Source of the DNA: Mycolicibacterium alvei
Lineage (GTDB): Bacteria; Actinomycetota; Actinomycetes; Mycobacteriales; Mycobacteriaceae
NCBI RefSeq assembly: GCF_010727325.1
Contig: NZ_AP022565.1
Location: 2,170,001-2,234,000 of the forward strand
DNA length: 64,000 nt
Direction of reading: 5' to 3'
Each line of letters opens with the position of its first letter. The stretch's first letter is position 1. Both the position numbers and the translations under genes were made by a program. Below are positions 1 to 8,004 of the stretch, piece by piece. Under the pieces are notes generated by a model that saw nothing but the letters and a program-made list of their open reading frames with translations, was not told where the DNA came from and made no database searches.

Positions 1-637
1 CCGGTTCGCTGGTGCGCACCTCGGCGCACACCGACACCGGCCGGCCGAGCACGCTGCACAGGAAATCCAGGTCGTGCACCAGCATCCCGGCCAGATATCC
101 CCCACCTTGGTCCCGGTCGTACATCCAGCCGGCCTGCACGGGATGGCTCGGATGCCAGTACGACGCACTGCGACTGACTCGCGCCAGATATTGCGTGCCC
201 AGGAATCCGGACCGCACCCTGTCGGCGACTGCCAGCCAGTCCGGATTCCACCGGTTCTCGAAGCAGCAGGCGGTGGGCACGTTCGACTCGGCGGCGGCCC
301 GAACCATCTCGCGGGCGGCTTCGAGGTCGCCGGCAAGCGGCTTCTCGCACAGCACGGGCTTGCCGGCCGCCAGCGCGGCCAGAGTCATGTCTCGGTGCAG
401 CACGGTCGGTGTCGCCACCGAGATGACGTCGAGATCGTCACGGGTGACGAACGACTGCCAGTCGGTGGAGGTTTCCTCGATGCCCAGCTTGGCGGCCACC
501 CGTTCCAGCCGGTCGGGTGTGCGAGCACAGAGTGCGACGGGCTCGAAGCCCTTCGCTGCCCGGAAGCCGGGTACCTGTACATGTGCACCCCAACCAACGC
601 CGATGATGCCGACCCGCTTCGGCGTCTCGTTCACCAT
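1..637 (-). CDS. Gfo/Idh/MocA-family NAD(P)-dependent oxidoreductase, partial
   Basis: The reading frame runs off the left edge, so only the first 212 or so codons are present. The N-terminus carries a Rossmann nucleotide-binding motif (VGIIGVGWGAHV, residues about 8-19). It is followed by the CEKPLAGDLEAAREM segment typical of the Gfo/Idh/MocA family, in which EKP holds a catalytic lysine. These enzymes oxidise or reduce sugars, inositols and related hydroxy compounds in the cytoplasm. The ATG at 637 is preceded by AGGAG at good spacing; a GTG at 634 is the alternative. The gene is divergent from the P450 operon. The substrate cannot be inferred. Confidence 0.85.
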   Translation of the reverse strand, partial: MVNETPKRVGIIGVGWGAHVQVPGFRAAKGFEPVALCARTPDRLERVAAKLGIEETSTDWQSFVTRDDLDVISVATPTVLHRDMTLAALAAGKPVLCEKPLAGDLEAAREMVRAAAESNVPTACCFENRWNPDWLAVADRVRSGFLGTQYLARVSRSASYWHPSHPVQAGWMYDRDQGGGYLAGMLVHDLDFLCSVLGRPVSVCAEVRTSEP

Positions 638-779
638 AGTTCTCCTCATACCTAGCCCAATATGAACACATATGTTAGATCGCACGGCAAGATCGGTGCG
701 CCGATATTCGTTGCAACGGCTCACACACGCCGTACCCCAGCATTGCCAAAAAGTGACACTAGTGCCAGAATTCTGTGTT
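638..779. promoter_or_regulatory. Divergent intergenic region with TGACA-type palindrome
   Basis: This 142-bp gap separates the oxidoreductase and P450 genes. It contains TGACACTAGTGCCA at 754-767, a one-mismatch copy of the 14-bp element TGAC-R-N4-T-GTCA found before several other operons here. The site ends 12 bp before the P450 GTG start, a position where a bound repressor would block transcription or initiation. The operator role is inferred. Confidence 0.45.
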
Positions 780-2054
780 GTGAGTCCGATCGACATCGAT
801 GAGCAGCAGTTCGCCCCGCTGATCGACCTGCGGTGGTGGCAGGAGCATCCCGCCGACCGCAGCGATCTCTACCGGCGCCTTCGCGACGCGGACGGCCCGG
901 TGTTCGTCCGTACCAGTCGACCTGAATCGCCGCGCATCCGCGGATTCTGGGCAGTCGGTTCGCACCGCGACGTGGCCCAGGTCAGTCGACGGCCGGAAGA
1001 CTTCTGTTCGGGGCAGGGCACCCAGATCTTCGACCAGACGGCCGAGATGCGTGAATACCGTGGATCGATCATCGATATGGACGACCCCGAGCACGTGCGG
1101 CTGCGCAAAATCGTCTCCCGCGGATTCACGCCGCGCATCCTTTCCGAGATGCGTGGCCTGGTGCAGGAGACGACAACCGAGATCCTCGAGGAGATGCCAC
1201 GCTCGGGCGAGTGTGATTTCGTGTCCTCTTTCGCCACGCTGCTACCGCTCCGAATCATCGACAACATGTTGGGCGTGCCCCGCGAGCACGAGCAGTTCAT
1301 CCTGCAGGCCACCAACGTGGTGCTGGGCGCTTCCGACCCCGAGTACGTACCCGACCAGAGCATCAAGGGCATCGAGACTGCCGTCACGGAAACCAGTGAG
1401 CGGCTCATCGACTTGCTGAAAAGCATTGCCGAGGACCGCATCGCGAACCCCCGCAACGACGTCATCAGCAAGCTGGTCACCTCCGACGAGGAGAACCTGA
1501 CCCCGCAGGAACTGGCCAAGTTCTTCATCCTGCTCATCGGCGCCGGCAACGAGACCACCCGCAACGCACTCACCCACGGGCTGCTGATTCTGTCCGCCCA
1601 CCCCGAACAGCGGGACCGGCTCCTGGCCGAATACGACGACCTCGCATCGACCGCCGTCGAGGAGATCCTCCGGTACGCGAGCCCGGTAATCCACATGCGC
1701 CGCACCGTAACCCACGACGGTGTGACACTGACCGACGAGAACGGCGAGATTACCCACACCTTCAACGCCGGTGACAAGATCGTCCTCTGGTACCCCGCCG
1801 CCAACCGCGATCCAGCTGTCTTCGCCGAGCCGGAGCTTTTCGATATTGCACGAAAACCGAACAACCACATAGCCTTCGGCGGGCCGGGTCCGCACTTCTG
1901 CCTGGGCGCACACCTCGCCCGGCTCGAACTCAACGTCGCGTTCAAGATGCTCTACGACCGCTACCCCGACATCACCTCCGTCGGCGAACCGGTCATGCTG
2001 AGATCGAATTTCGTCAACGGCATCAAACACCTCAAGGCGACATACACCCCATGA
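780..2054 (+). CDS. Cytochrome P450, CYP124/CYP125-like heme motif
   Basis: A 424-residue soluble bacterial P450. Visible motifs are the I-helix oxygen-activation segment GAGNETT (254-260), the ExxR motif EILR (295-298), and the heme-binding loop FGGPGPHFCLG, with the cysteine ligand at about 374. The FGG-x-G-x-H-x-C form recalls mycobacterial CYP124 and CYP125, which oxidise methyl-branched lipids and the cholesterol side chain; this resemblance is from memory. The frame is open from 672, but the upstream codons look noncoding, so the GTG at 780 (VSPIDIDEQ) was chosen. The stop overlaps the next ATG (ATGA), so it is translationally coupled to an enoyl-CoA hydratase. Redox partners are not adjacent; a ferredoxin lies at 44209. 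Confidence 0.93.
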   Translation: MSPIDIDEQQFAPLIDLRWWQEHPADRSDLYRRLRDADGPVFVRTSRPESPRIRGFWAVGSHRDVAQVSRRPEDFCSGQGTQIFDQTAEMREYRGSIIDMDDPEHVRLRKIVSRGFTPRILSEMRGLVQETTTEILEEMPRSGECDFVSSFATLLPLRIIDNMLGVPREHEQFILQATNVVLGASDPEYVPDQSIKGIETAVTETSERLIDLLKSIAEDRIANPRNDVISKLVTSDEENLTPQELAKFFILLIGAGNETTRNALTHGLLILSAHPEQRDRLLAEYDDLASTAVEEILRYASPVIHMRRTVTHDGVTLTDENGEITHTFNAGDKIVLWYPAANRDPAVFAEPELFDIARKPNNHIAFGGPGPHFCLGAHLARLELNVAFKMLYDRYPDITSVGEPVMLRSNFVNGIKHLKATYTP

Positions 2055-2854
2055 ACACACCCGCAGCAGTGCTGTCTGACACCACCGACGGCGTCCTGAC
2101 CATCACACTGAACCGCCCTGAGGCCGCCAACGCGGTCCGACCCGATGACCGAGATGCGCTCATCGCGTTGCTGGCCGCCGCCGACGCCGACGACAAAGTT
2201 CGCGTCGTGGTGCTCCGCGCCAACGGCAAGCACTTCTGCGCCGGTGCCGACGTCGGCTCGCTCGCTGAGCGACGCGCGACGGTGGAGAAGCGGGTGATGG
2301 ACCCGATGCGACGCATCATGAACGGCGCGCAGAAGTTGGTGGCCAGTGTGCTGGACTGCAACAAGCCGGTGATCGCCGCCGTGCAGGGCGCGGCCACTGG
2401 CATCGGGGCTCACCTGGTGTACGCCTCCGATCTGGTCATCGCCACCGAAAACGCCTATTTCGCGGAGTCTTTCGCCAAACGCGGACTGGTGGTCGACGGC
2501 GGCGGTTGCTACCTGCTGCCTCGGCGGATCGGTATGCAGAAGGCCAAGGAGTTGGCCTTCTTCGGTGAGAAGCTCACAGCTGCCGAGGCTTTAGGCATCG
2601 GCCTGGTGAACCGGGTGGTGCCGGCCGATGCGCTCGATGAGACGGTTGGAGACTTCGCCGGCCGACTGGCGGCCGCACCCACCACCGCGATCGCGTTCAC
2701 CAAACGTCTGCTCAACGACTCCCCCGACACTGACAGGTCCGGGGCATTCGTCGCCGAAGCGATGGCCCAGGAGATCCAGTCGTATTCGCACGACTCGAAA
2801 GAGGGCGTGCAAGCCTTCGTCGAGAAGCGCCCGACCGAGTTCACCGGGTGGTGA
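2051..2854 (+). CDS. Enoyl-CoA hydratase/isomerase family protein
   Basis: A 267-residue crotonase-fold protein. The oxyanion-hole segments are visible: VVLRANGKHFCAGAD (about 54-68) and AAVQGAATGIGAH (about 108-120). The usual activity is hydration of trans-2-enoyl-CoA in beta-oxidation, but the family also includes isomerases and hydrolases, so the reaction is not certain. It overlaps the P450 by 4 bp and the downstream DUF35 gene by a few bases, so all four genes from 780 to 4202 form one operon. This pairs P450 oxidation with CoA-thioester chemistry. Confidence 0.9.
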   Translation: MNTPAAVLSDTTDGVLTITLNRPEAANAVRPDDRDALIALLAAADADDKVRVVVLRANGKHFCAGADVGSLAERRATVEKRVMDPMRRIMNGAQKLVASVLDCNKPVIAAVQGAATGIGAHLVYASDLVIATENAYFAESFAKRGLVVDGGGCYLLPRRIGMQKAKELAFFGEKLTAAEALGIGLVNRVVPADALDETVGDFAGRLAAAPTTAIAFTKRLLNDSPDTDRSGAFVAEAMAQEIQSYSHDSKEGVQAFVEKRPTEFTGW

Positions 2855-3282
2855 CGATGACGCGCGCCGACATTCCCGTCATCGACCCAGCAAGCGCACC
2901 CTATTGGGAGGCCGCACGCGACGGCCGCTTATTGGTCGCTGAATGCCGGGCGTGCGGCACGCTGCACCACTACCCGCGGCCGTTCTGCCCACACTGTTGG
3001 AGTGAGGACGTCCGTCCGGTGCAGGCCACCGGCACCGGCACGCTCTACACGTATTCGACGGTGTTCGTGAACGACCTGGCGCCGTTCAAGAAACAGTTGC
3101 CTTACGTGGCCGCCATCGTCGAACTGGACGAGGGCCCGCGTCTGATGACGACCATCGAGGGAGCTGCCCCACAACACCTTCGGGTCGGAATGCCGGTCAC
3201 CGCGGTGTTCCGGCCGGTCGACAACAGCGACCCGGACAGCCCGTATCTGACCATCTTCACCCCTAGCGAGGAGCACGCATGA
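2848..3282 (+). CDS. DUF35 zinc-ribbon/OB-fold protein
   Basis: About 141-144 residues. The N-terminus has a rubredoxin-like zinc ribbon with two CxxC pairs (CRAC and CPHC, ten residues apart) and the rest is an OB-fold. DUF35 proteins bind thiolase-like Ltp partners and acyl-CoA; ChsH2-Ltp2 of cholesterol degradation is the known example, where the complex performs retro-aldol cleavage. No thiolase gene is adjacent here, so the partner may be one of the Ltp-type genes further along. The start could be GTG 2848, GTG 2851 or ATG 2857; all lie at the overlap with the hydratase stop. The SDR gene starts inside the stop codon. Confidence 0.85.
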   Translation: MVTMTRADIPVIDPASAPYWEAARDGRLLVAECRACGTLHHYPRPFCPHCWSEDVRPVQATGTGTLYTYSTVFVNDLAPFKKQLPYVAAIVELDEGPRLMTTIEGAAPQHLRVGMPVTAVFRPVDNSDPDSPYLTIFTPSEEHA

Positions 3283-4202
3283 CCGGACTACTGGACGGCA
3301 AGGTGGCCCTGGTGACCGGGGCCGGCCACGGCATCGGTCGCGGCCATGCCCTGGAGTTGGCCAAACACGGCGCCACCGTGATCATCAACGACCTGGGCAC
3401 CAGCCTATCGGGTGAGGGCACTGGGAAGGTGGCCGACGAGGTGGTGCAGATCATCGAAAGCCGCGGCGGTAAGGCGGTTTCCGACTTCAGCGATGTCGGC
3501 GACGAGGAGCAGGTCGACCTCGCGGTGGAGCGGGCGTACTCGCAACTCGGCCGGTTGGACATCGTGGTCAACAATGCCGGCATCGTGCGCGACAAGGCGA
3601 TCTGGAACATGACCCTCGATGATTTCGACCTGGTGATGCGGGTGCACGTGCGGGGCAGCTGGCTGACCAGCCGCGCGGTGGCACGCAAGTGGCGGGACGA
3701 ATCGAAGGCCAACGGCAGCACGGTATATGGCCGCATCATCAACACCACGTCCGGCGCGGGCCTGCACGGCCACTTCGGTCAGACGAACTACAGTGCCGCC
3801 AAGGCTGCCATCGTGGGACTCACCCAGACCTTGAGCCTGGAACTGGCGTCGATCGGCGCGACCGTAAACGCGATCAGCCCGGGCGGTCGGACCCGGATGT
3901 CCGCCTCCATGCCCGGTGCGCAGGCACCGATCGAACCCGATGAACGCGCCGAAGATGAGTTCGACCCGAAGGACCCGTCGCTGGGCTCACCGGTGGTGGC
4001 GTGGCTGGCCAGCCCCGAGGCCGGCCACATCAGCGGTCAGGTGATCCGCGCGATGGGCGAGAATATCCAGCTGCTCAAGGGCTGGCATCCGGTGGCCTCG
4101 GTGTCCAACGGCCAGAAGCGCTGGGATGCAAACAAGTTGGGTGCGATCATGGCCACAGACGTATTCGGCACCCGCAACACCGGGTTGCGCCTCGGCGGCT
4201 GA
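3279..4202 (+). CDS. Short-chain dehydrogenase/reductase (SDR)
   Basis: A 307-residue classical SDR. The cofactor motif TGAGHGIG is at 13-20 and the catalytic residues are Ser158, Tyr171 and Lys175 (YSAAK). An ND motif (IINDLG) after beta-2 suggests NAD(H) preference. The extra length beyond the usual 250 resembles 3-hydroxyacyl-CoA dehydrogenases of the multifunctional-protein type, but the substrate is unknown. It is last in the P450 operon and would oxidise the hydroxyacyl product of the hydratase. Part of this gene (3831-3878) is repeated, nearly identical, at 15751-15798 after the mce operon. Confidence 0.9.
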   Translation: MTGLLDGKVALVTGAGHGIGRGHALELAKHGATVIINDLGTSLSGEGTGKVADEVVQIIESRGGKAVSDFSDVGDEEQVDLAVERAYSQLGRLDIVVNNAGIVRDKAIWNMTLDDFDLVMRVHVRGSWLTSRAVARKWRDESKANGSTVYGRIINTTSGAGLHGHFGQTNYSAAKAAIVGLTQTLSLELASIGATVNAISPGGRTRMSASMPGAQAPIEPDERAEDEFDPKDPSLGSPVVAWLASPEAGHISGQVIRAMGENIQLLKGWHPVASVSNGQKRWDANKLGAIMATDVFGTRNTGLRLGG

Positions 4203-4356
4203 AGTCGCCGTCCGACGGATGTCCGACTCACCCGCCGAGCTCATGGCGTGCGCGGCGACGGACGACGATGATTGCATTGCTGCGGTGCAGAGCATAGAGG
4301 AGGACGCCGGGCTACTGCCCCATCGAGCGGGGCGAAATTGGCCGGGCACAACAACA

Positions 4357-4794
4357 ATGACCTATCAGCACACGCTCACCCGCTATCGCCTTTCCAGGTC
4401 CAACCTGTTCGCCCTGACTATCGCCATAGCCGTGGGATCCATAGGCGCCATCACGAGCGGCGCGCCCTCGGCAGCCGCCGACGACGACAGCTGCACGTTC
4501 CAGCTGTCGGCACCGCACGCGGAACAACTGCCCGGCGGAAGCAGGACTGCGGTATCGGCGACTCTGGTGGCGACGAAGTGCTCGGGCCTAGCCCAGGCCA
4601 CAAGCGCCACAGTCTGCATTACCGGCCCCACGGGCAACGACACGTGCTCGTCGAGTCCCGCCTGGTCGACGGCGAGGGCATTCATCAACATGTCAGCGCC
4701 GGGAGGCACCTACACCGGCCGCGGCCAGGGCTGCTGGGCGGTCTTCGAGAAAGCTCGGTGCACTGACCTCGGGCCCGTCGGCTCGACGATCTGA
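4357..4794 (+). CDS. Small secreted cysteine-containing protein, unknown function
   Basis: A 145-residue protein. The frame extends upstream, but the ATG at 4357 gives a clean Sec signal peptide: positive n-region (TRYRLSRSN), hydrophobic core (LFALTIAIAVGSIGAI) and an AxA-like cleavage site (PSAAADDD). The mature part is short and has six or seven cysteines, which suggests disulphides after export. No family was recognised. It follows the SDR by 154 bp with no clear coupling. Confidence 0.6.
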   Translation: MTYQHTLTRYRLSRSNLFALTIAIAVGSIGAITSGAPSAAADDDSCTFQLSAPHAEQLPGGSRTAVSATLVATKCSGLAQATSATVCITGPTGNDTCSSSPAWSTARAFINMSAPGGTYTGRGQGCWAVFEKARCTDLGPVGSTI

Positions 4795-5035
4795 GTACCC
4801 TCCCTGCGGAACGACACGGCACAACGGCCTTCGTGATCGGCCATTGCGCGGAAGCCGATCGGCCGAACGCCGTCGGGTAGGCGGCGAGAATCTCCCATGG
4901 TCAACTGGCGCTCGATACCGAAGTGGCTGCGCGATCTGGAATCGCATTTCCATTGGAACGGTGACGTTTTCAGTGACGGGAAGATCATCGATACGGCCAT
5001 ACCCGGGCACGGCAACCCCAAAGTCATCCCTAAGC

Positions 5036-5245
5036 CGCCGGCCGTCAGCACGATTCGTGAAAGTCCGCGGCGACCACTGCAGCGTCGATGAGCCCAGTCT
5101 GGCCCGGGCGCGGTCTCTGGTCGGGCTCAAGGGCTACGTCACCATTTCGTATGTCCAAGAGCGATCTTCGTGCCCGGCCGATACTCCACCATACGCGTGA
5201 TGCCATCCAGGCGGCACCTAACGATCGCGTTCACGAACCTGCGGC
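5036..5245 (+). pseudogene. Remnant of an IS4-superfamily (IS1634-like) transposase
   Basis: Three short fragments in different frames read in order as the C-terminal half of a DDE transposase. LARARSLVGLKGYVT comes from the first frame. FRMSKSDLRARPILHHTRDA starts at about 5144 in the second. HLTIAFTNL follows at about 5215, one base out of phase. From memory, these match the GLKGYVTN and FRMSKTDLxARPIFHHTRDAIEAHLTIVF blocks of actinobacterial IS1634/IS1549-type transposases. The part between GYVT and FRMSK is missing, so the copy has frameshifts and an internal deletion and is inactive. No terminal repeats were found. Confidence 0.5.
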
Positions 5246-6228
5246 GGCCCGGGGCCGATCGTCCGCGCCCACAGCGGCCGACCAACGGCATCTGCAGAAC
5301 TTCCGTCGGGTGTTCCGCGAACGTCAGGTCGGCGGCGCGGACGCGGCCCAAGGCCGCGCAGACCGCGGCGAGCAACGGTCGACAAACGGTAGTCCTGCCC
5401 ACAGCACCGCCCCAGGTACGGCGCGTTCTGCGCGTCGACCATCGCTTATCAATTAGATAAATAGATATATATATGGTGCGTTCATCGCGCGATCTTTTGC
5501 CCACCTAACGATCCATGCAGGTAAGCATCGACCGTCAGCCGTGGGTCCGGCCCCCGCCGTCGCGATGAGCCCTACAGTCGACCAGCCAGACGCCGCAGCG
5601 GAGACCCCCCGGGGAGCGCGGCGCCGTGTGCAGCACCGATGCACCCGAGGGGGAAGGACTACTGATCAAATCGGTCGCCGTCTGCAGCCTCGACCGCATC
5701 TAGATGTCGGGCGCCGGCGCGTCGACACAACCGTGAATTCATCGATATACGGCTCTTTCGACCAAATCCCATCAGCCGCGCTTCTGTCCATAAATAGGGG
5801 CGCTTTAATGCGCACAAAGAGCCGCGAATTCGCAGCATAATAAACGTCACAACGAGGTGAATGAGTTTCCATTAACTTGTTGCTAGCAAATCCTCGATGG
5901 CTAGTACTGACCGTGCGTACCCGAAACTTCAGCAACTCCCCGGCGGTAACCCAAACCCCTCGCCAGCGTCCGCGAGTCAGGCGGTAGCGAAGGCGCGTGC
6001 TCAACTCGGCGCAGATGGCGTCAGGTATGCCGATAGGTGCCTCTAGCTGCAACAATGTCAGCTATCCCATCAAGGCAAGGACGTCGCGCGAGCAGCACTA
6101 CAGGCAGCGGCGCCAACACTCGCCGCCATGTGAGACGGGGTCACCGCCGCCAACTCTGCAGAATGAGCAAATCTATCCGACGGAACTACTCGAACCCCAT
6201 GTCCCGCGTCGGCATAGAGCCGAATCTG

Positions 6229-6258
6229 TTGCTACAACCGAAAACAATGGTGTACGGT
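6229..6258 (+). promoter_or_regulatory. Possible promoter for the mce operon
   Basis: TTGCTA (6229-6234) and TACGGT (6253-6258) are 18 bp apart. They resemble a mycobacterial SigA-type -35 box and TANNNT -10 box. The pair lies about 120 bp before the first mce-operon gene. The call rests on sequence resemblance alone. Confidence 0.25.
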
Positions 6259-6378
6259 TCCCCCGCAACGACGTGTGTGCTGGACCACATCTCCGATCCG
6301 GTCATCTGTCGATAAAGCTCCATGAAGGGAACCGCAGGCCATGAAACATCGCGACGCGCAGGTGGTGCGTGAGTCTTG

Positions 6379-7143
6379 GTGACCATGGGAAATGCTTATC
6401 GACCCCTTCGCGCGCTCGGCGACTTCTTCGCGACCACCCTGGACACGTTCGTGTTGATGTTCAAGCGACCCTTCGCGTGGCGCGAATTCCTACTCCAGAC
6501 CTGGTTCGTCGCACGCGTGTCGATCGCGCCGACCCTGCTGCTGTCGATCCCCTTCACCGTCCTGACCGTGTTCATCATCAACATCCTGCTCGTTGAGCTG
6601 GGTGCCGCCGACTTCTCTGGCACTGGAGCCGCCCTGGGCGCGGTCACTCAGATCGGTCCGCTGGTCACCGTGCTTGTCATTTCGGGCGCGGGCGCGACGG
6701 CGATGTGCGCGGACCTGGGAGCGCGAACCATCCGCGAAGAGTTGGATGCGATGAGCGTCCTCGGTATCGACCCGGTGCAGGCACTCGTCGTACCCCGCGT
6801 GTTGGCCGCCACCGTCGTCGCCGTCATGCTGACCTCGCTGGTGACCATGGTTGGCATCGTCGGCAGCTTCTTCTTCGCGGTCTTCTTTCAGAACGTCACG
6901 CCCGGCGCCTTCGCATCCGGTCTCACCCTCCTGGTCGGAGGCGTCGACGTAGTGGTGAACCTTGCCAAAGCCGCGATTTTCGGTCTCGTCGCCGGCCTCA
7001 TCGCCTGCTACAAGGGCATCTCGGTCGGCGGCGGCCCGCAGGGCGTGGGGAACGCGGTCAACGAGACAGTGGTGTTCACCTTCATGGCTCTCTTCGTCAT
7101 CAACGTCATCGCCACAGCGGTCGCCGTCAGGGTCACAGCGTGA
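6379..7143 (+). CDS. yrbEA: YrbEA-type MCE transporter permease (MlaE family)
   Basis: About 252-254 residues; the start is GTG 6379 or ATG 6385. This is an integral membrane permease with five or so hydrophobic segments. The conserved cytoplasmic segment ADLGARTIREELDAMSVLGI (about 115-134) is the EExDA-xxxxG-x-P coupling motif for the MceG/MlaF ATPase. With YrbEB it forms the inner-membrane part of an Mce lipid importer. From memory the sequence is closest to YrbE4A of the Mce4 cholesterol importer (SIPFTVL, NILL, GAADxSG, NAVNETVV blocks). It starts an eight-gene operon; the GTG of the next gene overlaps its stop. Confidence 0.93.
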   Translation: MTMGNAYRPLRALGDFFATTLDTFVLMFKRPFAWREFLLQTWFVARVSIAPTLLLSIPFTVLTVFIINILLVELGAADFSGTGAALGAVTQIGPLVTVLVISGAGATAMCADLGARTIREELDAMSVLGIDPVQALVVPRVLAATVVAVMLTSLVTMVGIVGSFFFAVFFQNVTPGAFASGLTLLVGGVDVVVNLAKAAIFGLVAGLIACYKGISVGGGPQGVGNAVNETVVFTFMALFVINVIATAVAVRVTA

Positions 7144-8000
7144 CGGCGCAGGTTGGCAGAGCCAGCGGCCTGCACCCCCGGATCCAACGGTTCTTGGCGT
7201 CCTGCTCCAACAGCTGGAAACGGGTGGGCGAGCAGACCCAGTTCTACGGCTGGACCGTGCGCGGCATCGGCGACGCAGTTGTCCACTACAAGGTCGAAGT
7301 CATCCGGCAGATCGCCCAGATGAGTCTGGGTGTGGGCGCGCTCGCGCTCATCGGCGGGACGGTAGTCATCGTGGCCTTCCTGACGCTGTCCGCCGGATCG
7401 CTCATTGCGGTTCAGTCGTACAACCAGCTCGCCCAGATCGGCGTCGAGGCACTGGCCGGATTCACCTCGGCGTTTCTGAACGTCCGACTGGTGTCGCCGC
7501 TCGTGGCCGGCATCGGCCTCGCCGCGACCATCGGCGCCGGCGCCACCGCCCAACTTGGCGCAATGCGAATCAGTGAGGAGATCGACGCGCTCGAAGTGAT
7601 GGGTGTCCGCTCGGTCGCGTACCTGGCGTCGACGCGCGTGTTGGCCGGTGTGCTGGTGGTCATTCCGCTCTACTGCATCGCCGTCATCATGGCTTTCGTC
7701 GCCACCAGGTTCGGTACCACGTTCGTCTACGGGCAGTCCACCGGCGTCTACGACCACTACTTCAAGACGTTCCTCAACCCCACCGATCTCATCTGGTCGT
7801 TCATGCAAGCGATCCTGATCGCCATCGTGGTGATGCTGGTGCACACCTATTACGGCTTCACCGCCACGGGAGGCCCCGCCGGAGTCGGTGAGGCTGTCGG
7901 CCGGGGAGTACGTACGTCGCTGGTCGCCACTGTCTTCGTAACCCTGTTCGTCTCGCTGGCCGTCTACGGCCAGTCCGGCAACTTCCACCTTTCGGGATAG
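7140..8000 (+). CDS. yrbEB: YrbEB-type MCE transporter permease (MlaE family)
   Basis: A 286-residue second permease of the importer. The GTG start at 7140 overlaps the yrbEA stop (GTGA); the open frame upstream is a shadow of yrbEA. It has several transmembrane segments, the ATPase-coupling block MRISEEIDALEVMGVRS, and a C-terminus ending AVYGQSGNFHLSG that matches my recollection of YrbE4B. The intracellular ATPase MceG is not encoded in the window, as is usual for mycobacterial mce loci, where one ATPase serves several systems. Confidence 0.93.
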   Translation: MTAQVGRASGLHPRIQRFLASCSNSWKRVGEQTQFYGWTVRGIGDAVVHYKVEVIRQIAQMSLGVGALALIGGTVVIVAFLTLSAGSLIAVQSYNQLAQIGVEALAGFTSAFLNVRLVSPLVAGIGLAATIGAGATAQLGAMRISEEIDALEVMGVRSVAYLASTRVLAGVLVVIPLYCIAVIMAFVATRFGTTFVYGQSTGVYDHYFKTFLNPTDLIWSFMQAILIAIVVMLVHTYYGFTATGGPAGVGEAVGRGVRTSLVATVFVTLFVSLAVYGQSGNFHLSG

Positions 8001-8004
8001 CGCG

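Larger units (their letters stand above)
4795..6378. other. Gene-poor region with a decayed transposase and AT-rich stretch
   Basis: About 1.6 kb without a convincing intact gene. Short open frames on both strands have no recognisable domain, poor start sites and Arg/Pro-rich composition typical of shadow frames. Fragments of a transposase are visible at about 5036-5245. An AT-rich stretch around 5447-5480 and low-GC segments to about 6200 contrast with the flanking genes. The last 150 bp should contain the mce promoter. The region looks like a former insertion site. Confidence 0.6.

Noticed and set aside
4126..4356. Upstream extension of the small secreted protein
   Set aside because: The added residues overlap the SDR gene and would hide the signal peptide; the start at 4357 gives a clean one.
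4897..5091. 64-codon frame starting MVNWRSIPKWL
   Set aside because: It stops shortly after and overlaps the transposase remnant in another phase. It may be a further fragment, but no family could be named.
5541..5840. 99-codon plus-strand frame in the gene-poor region
   Set aside because: No start-site support, Arg/Pro-rich composition, and an overlapping frame on the other strand.
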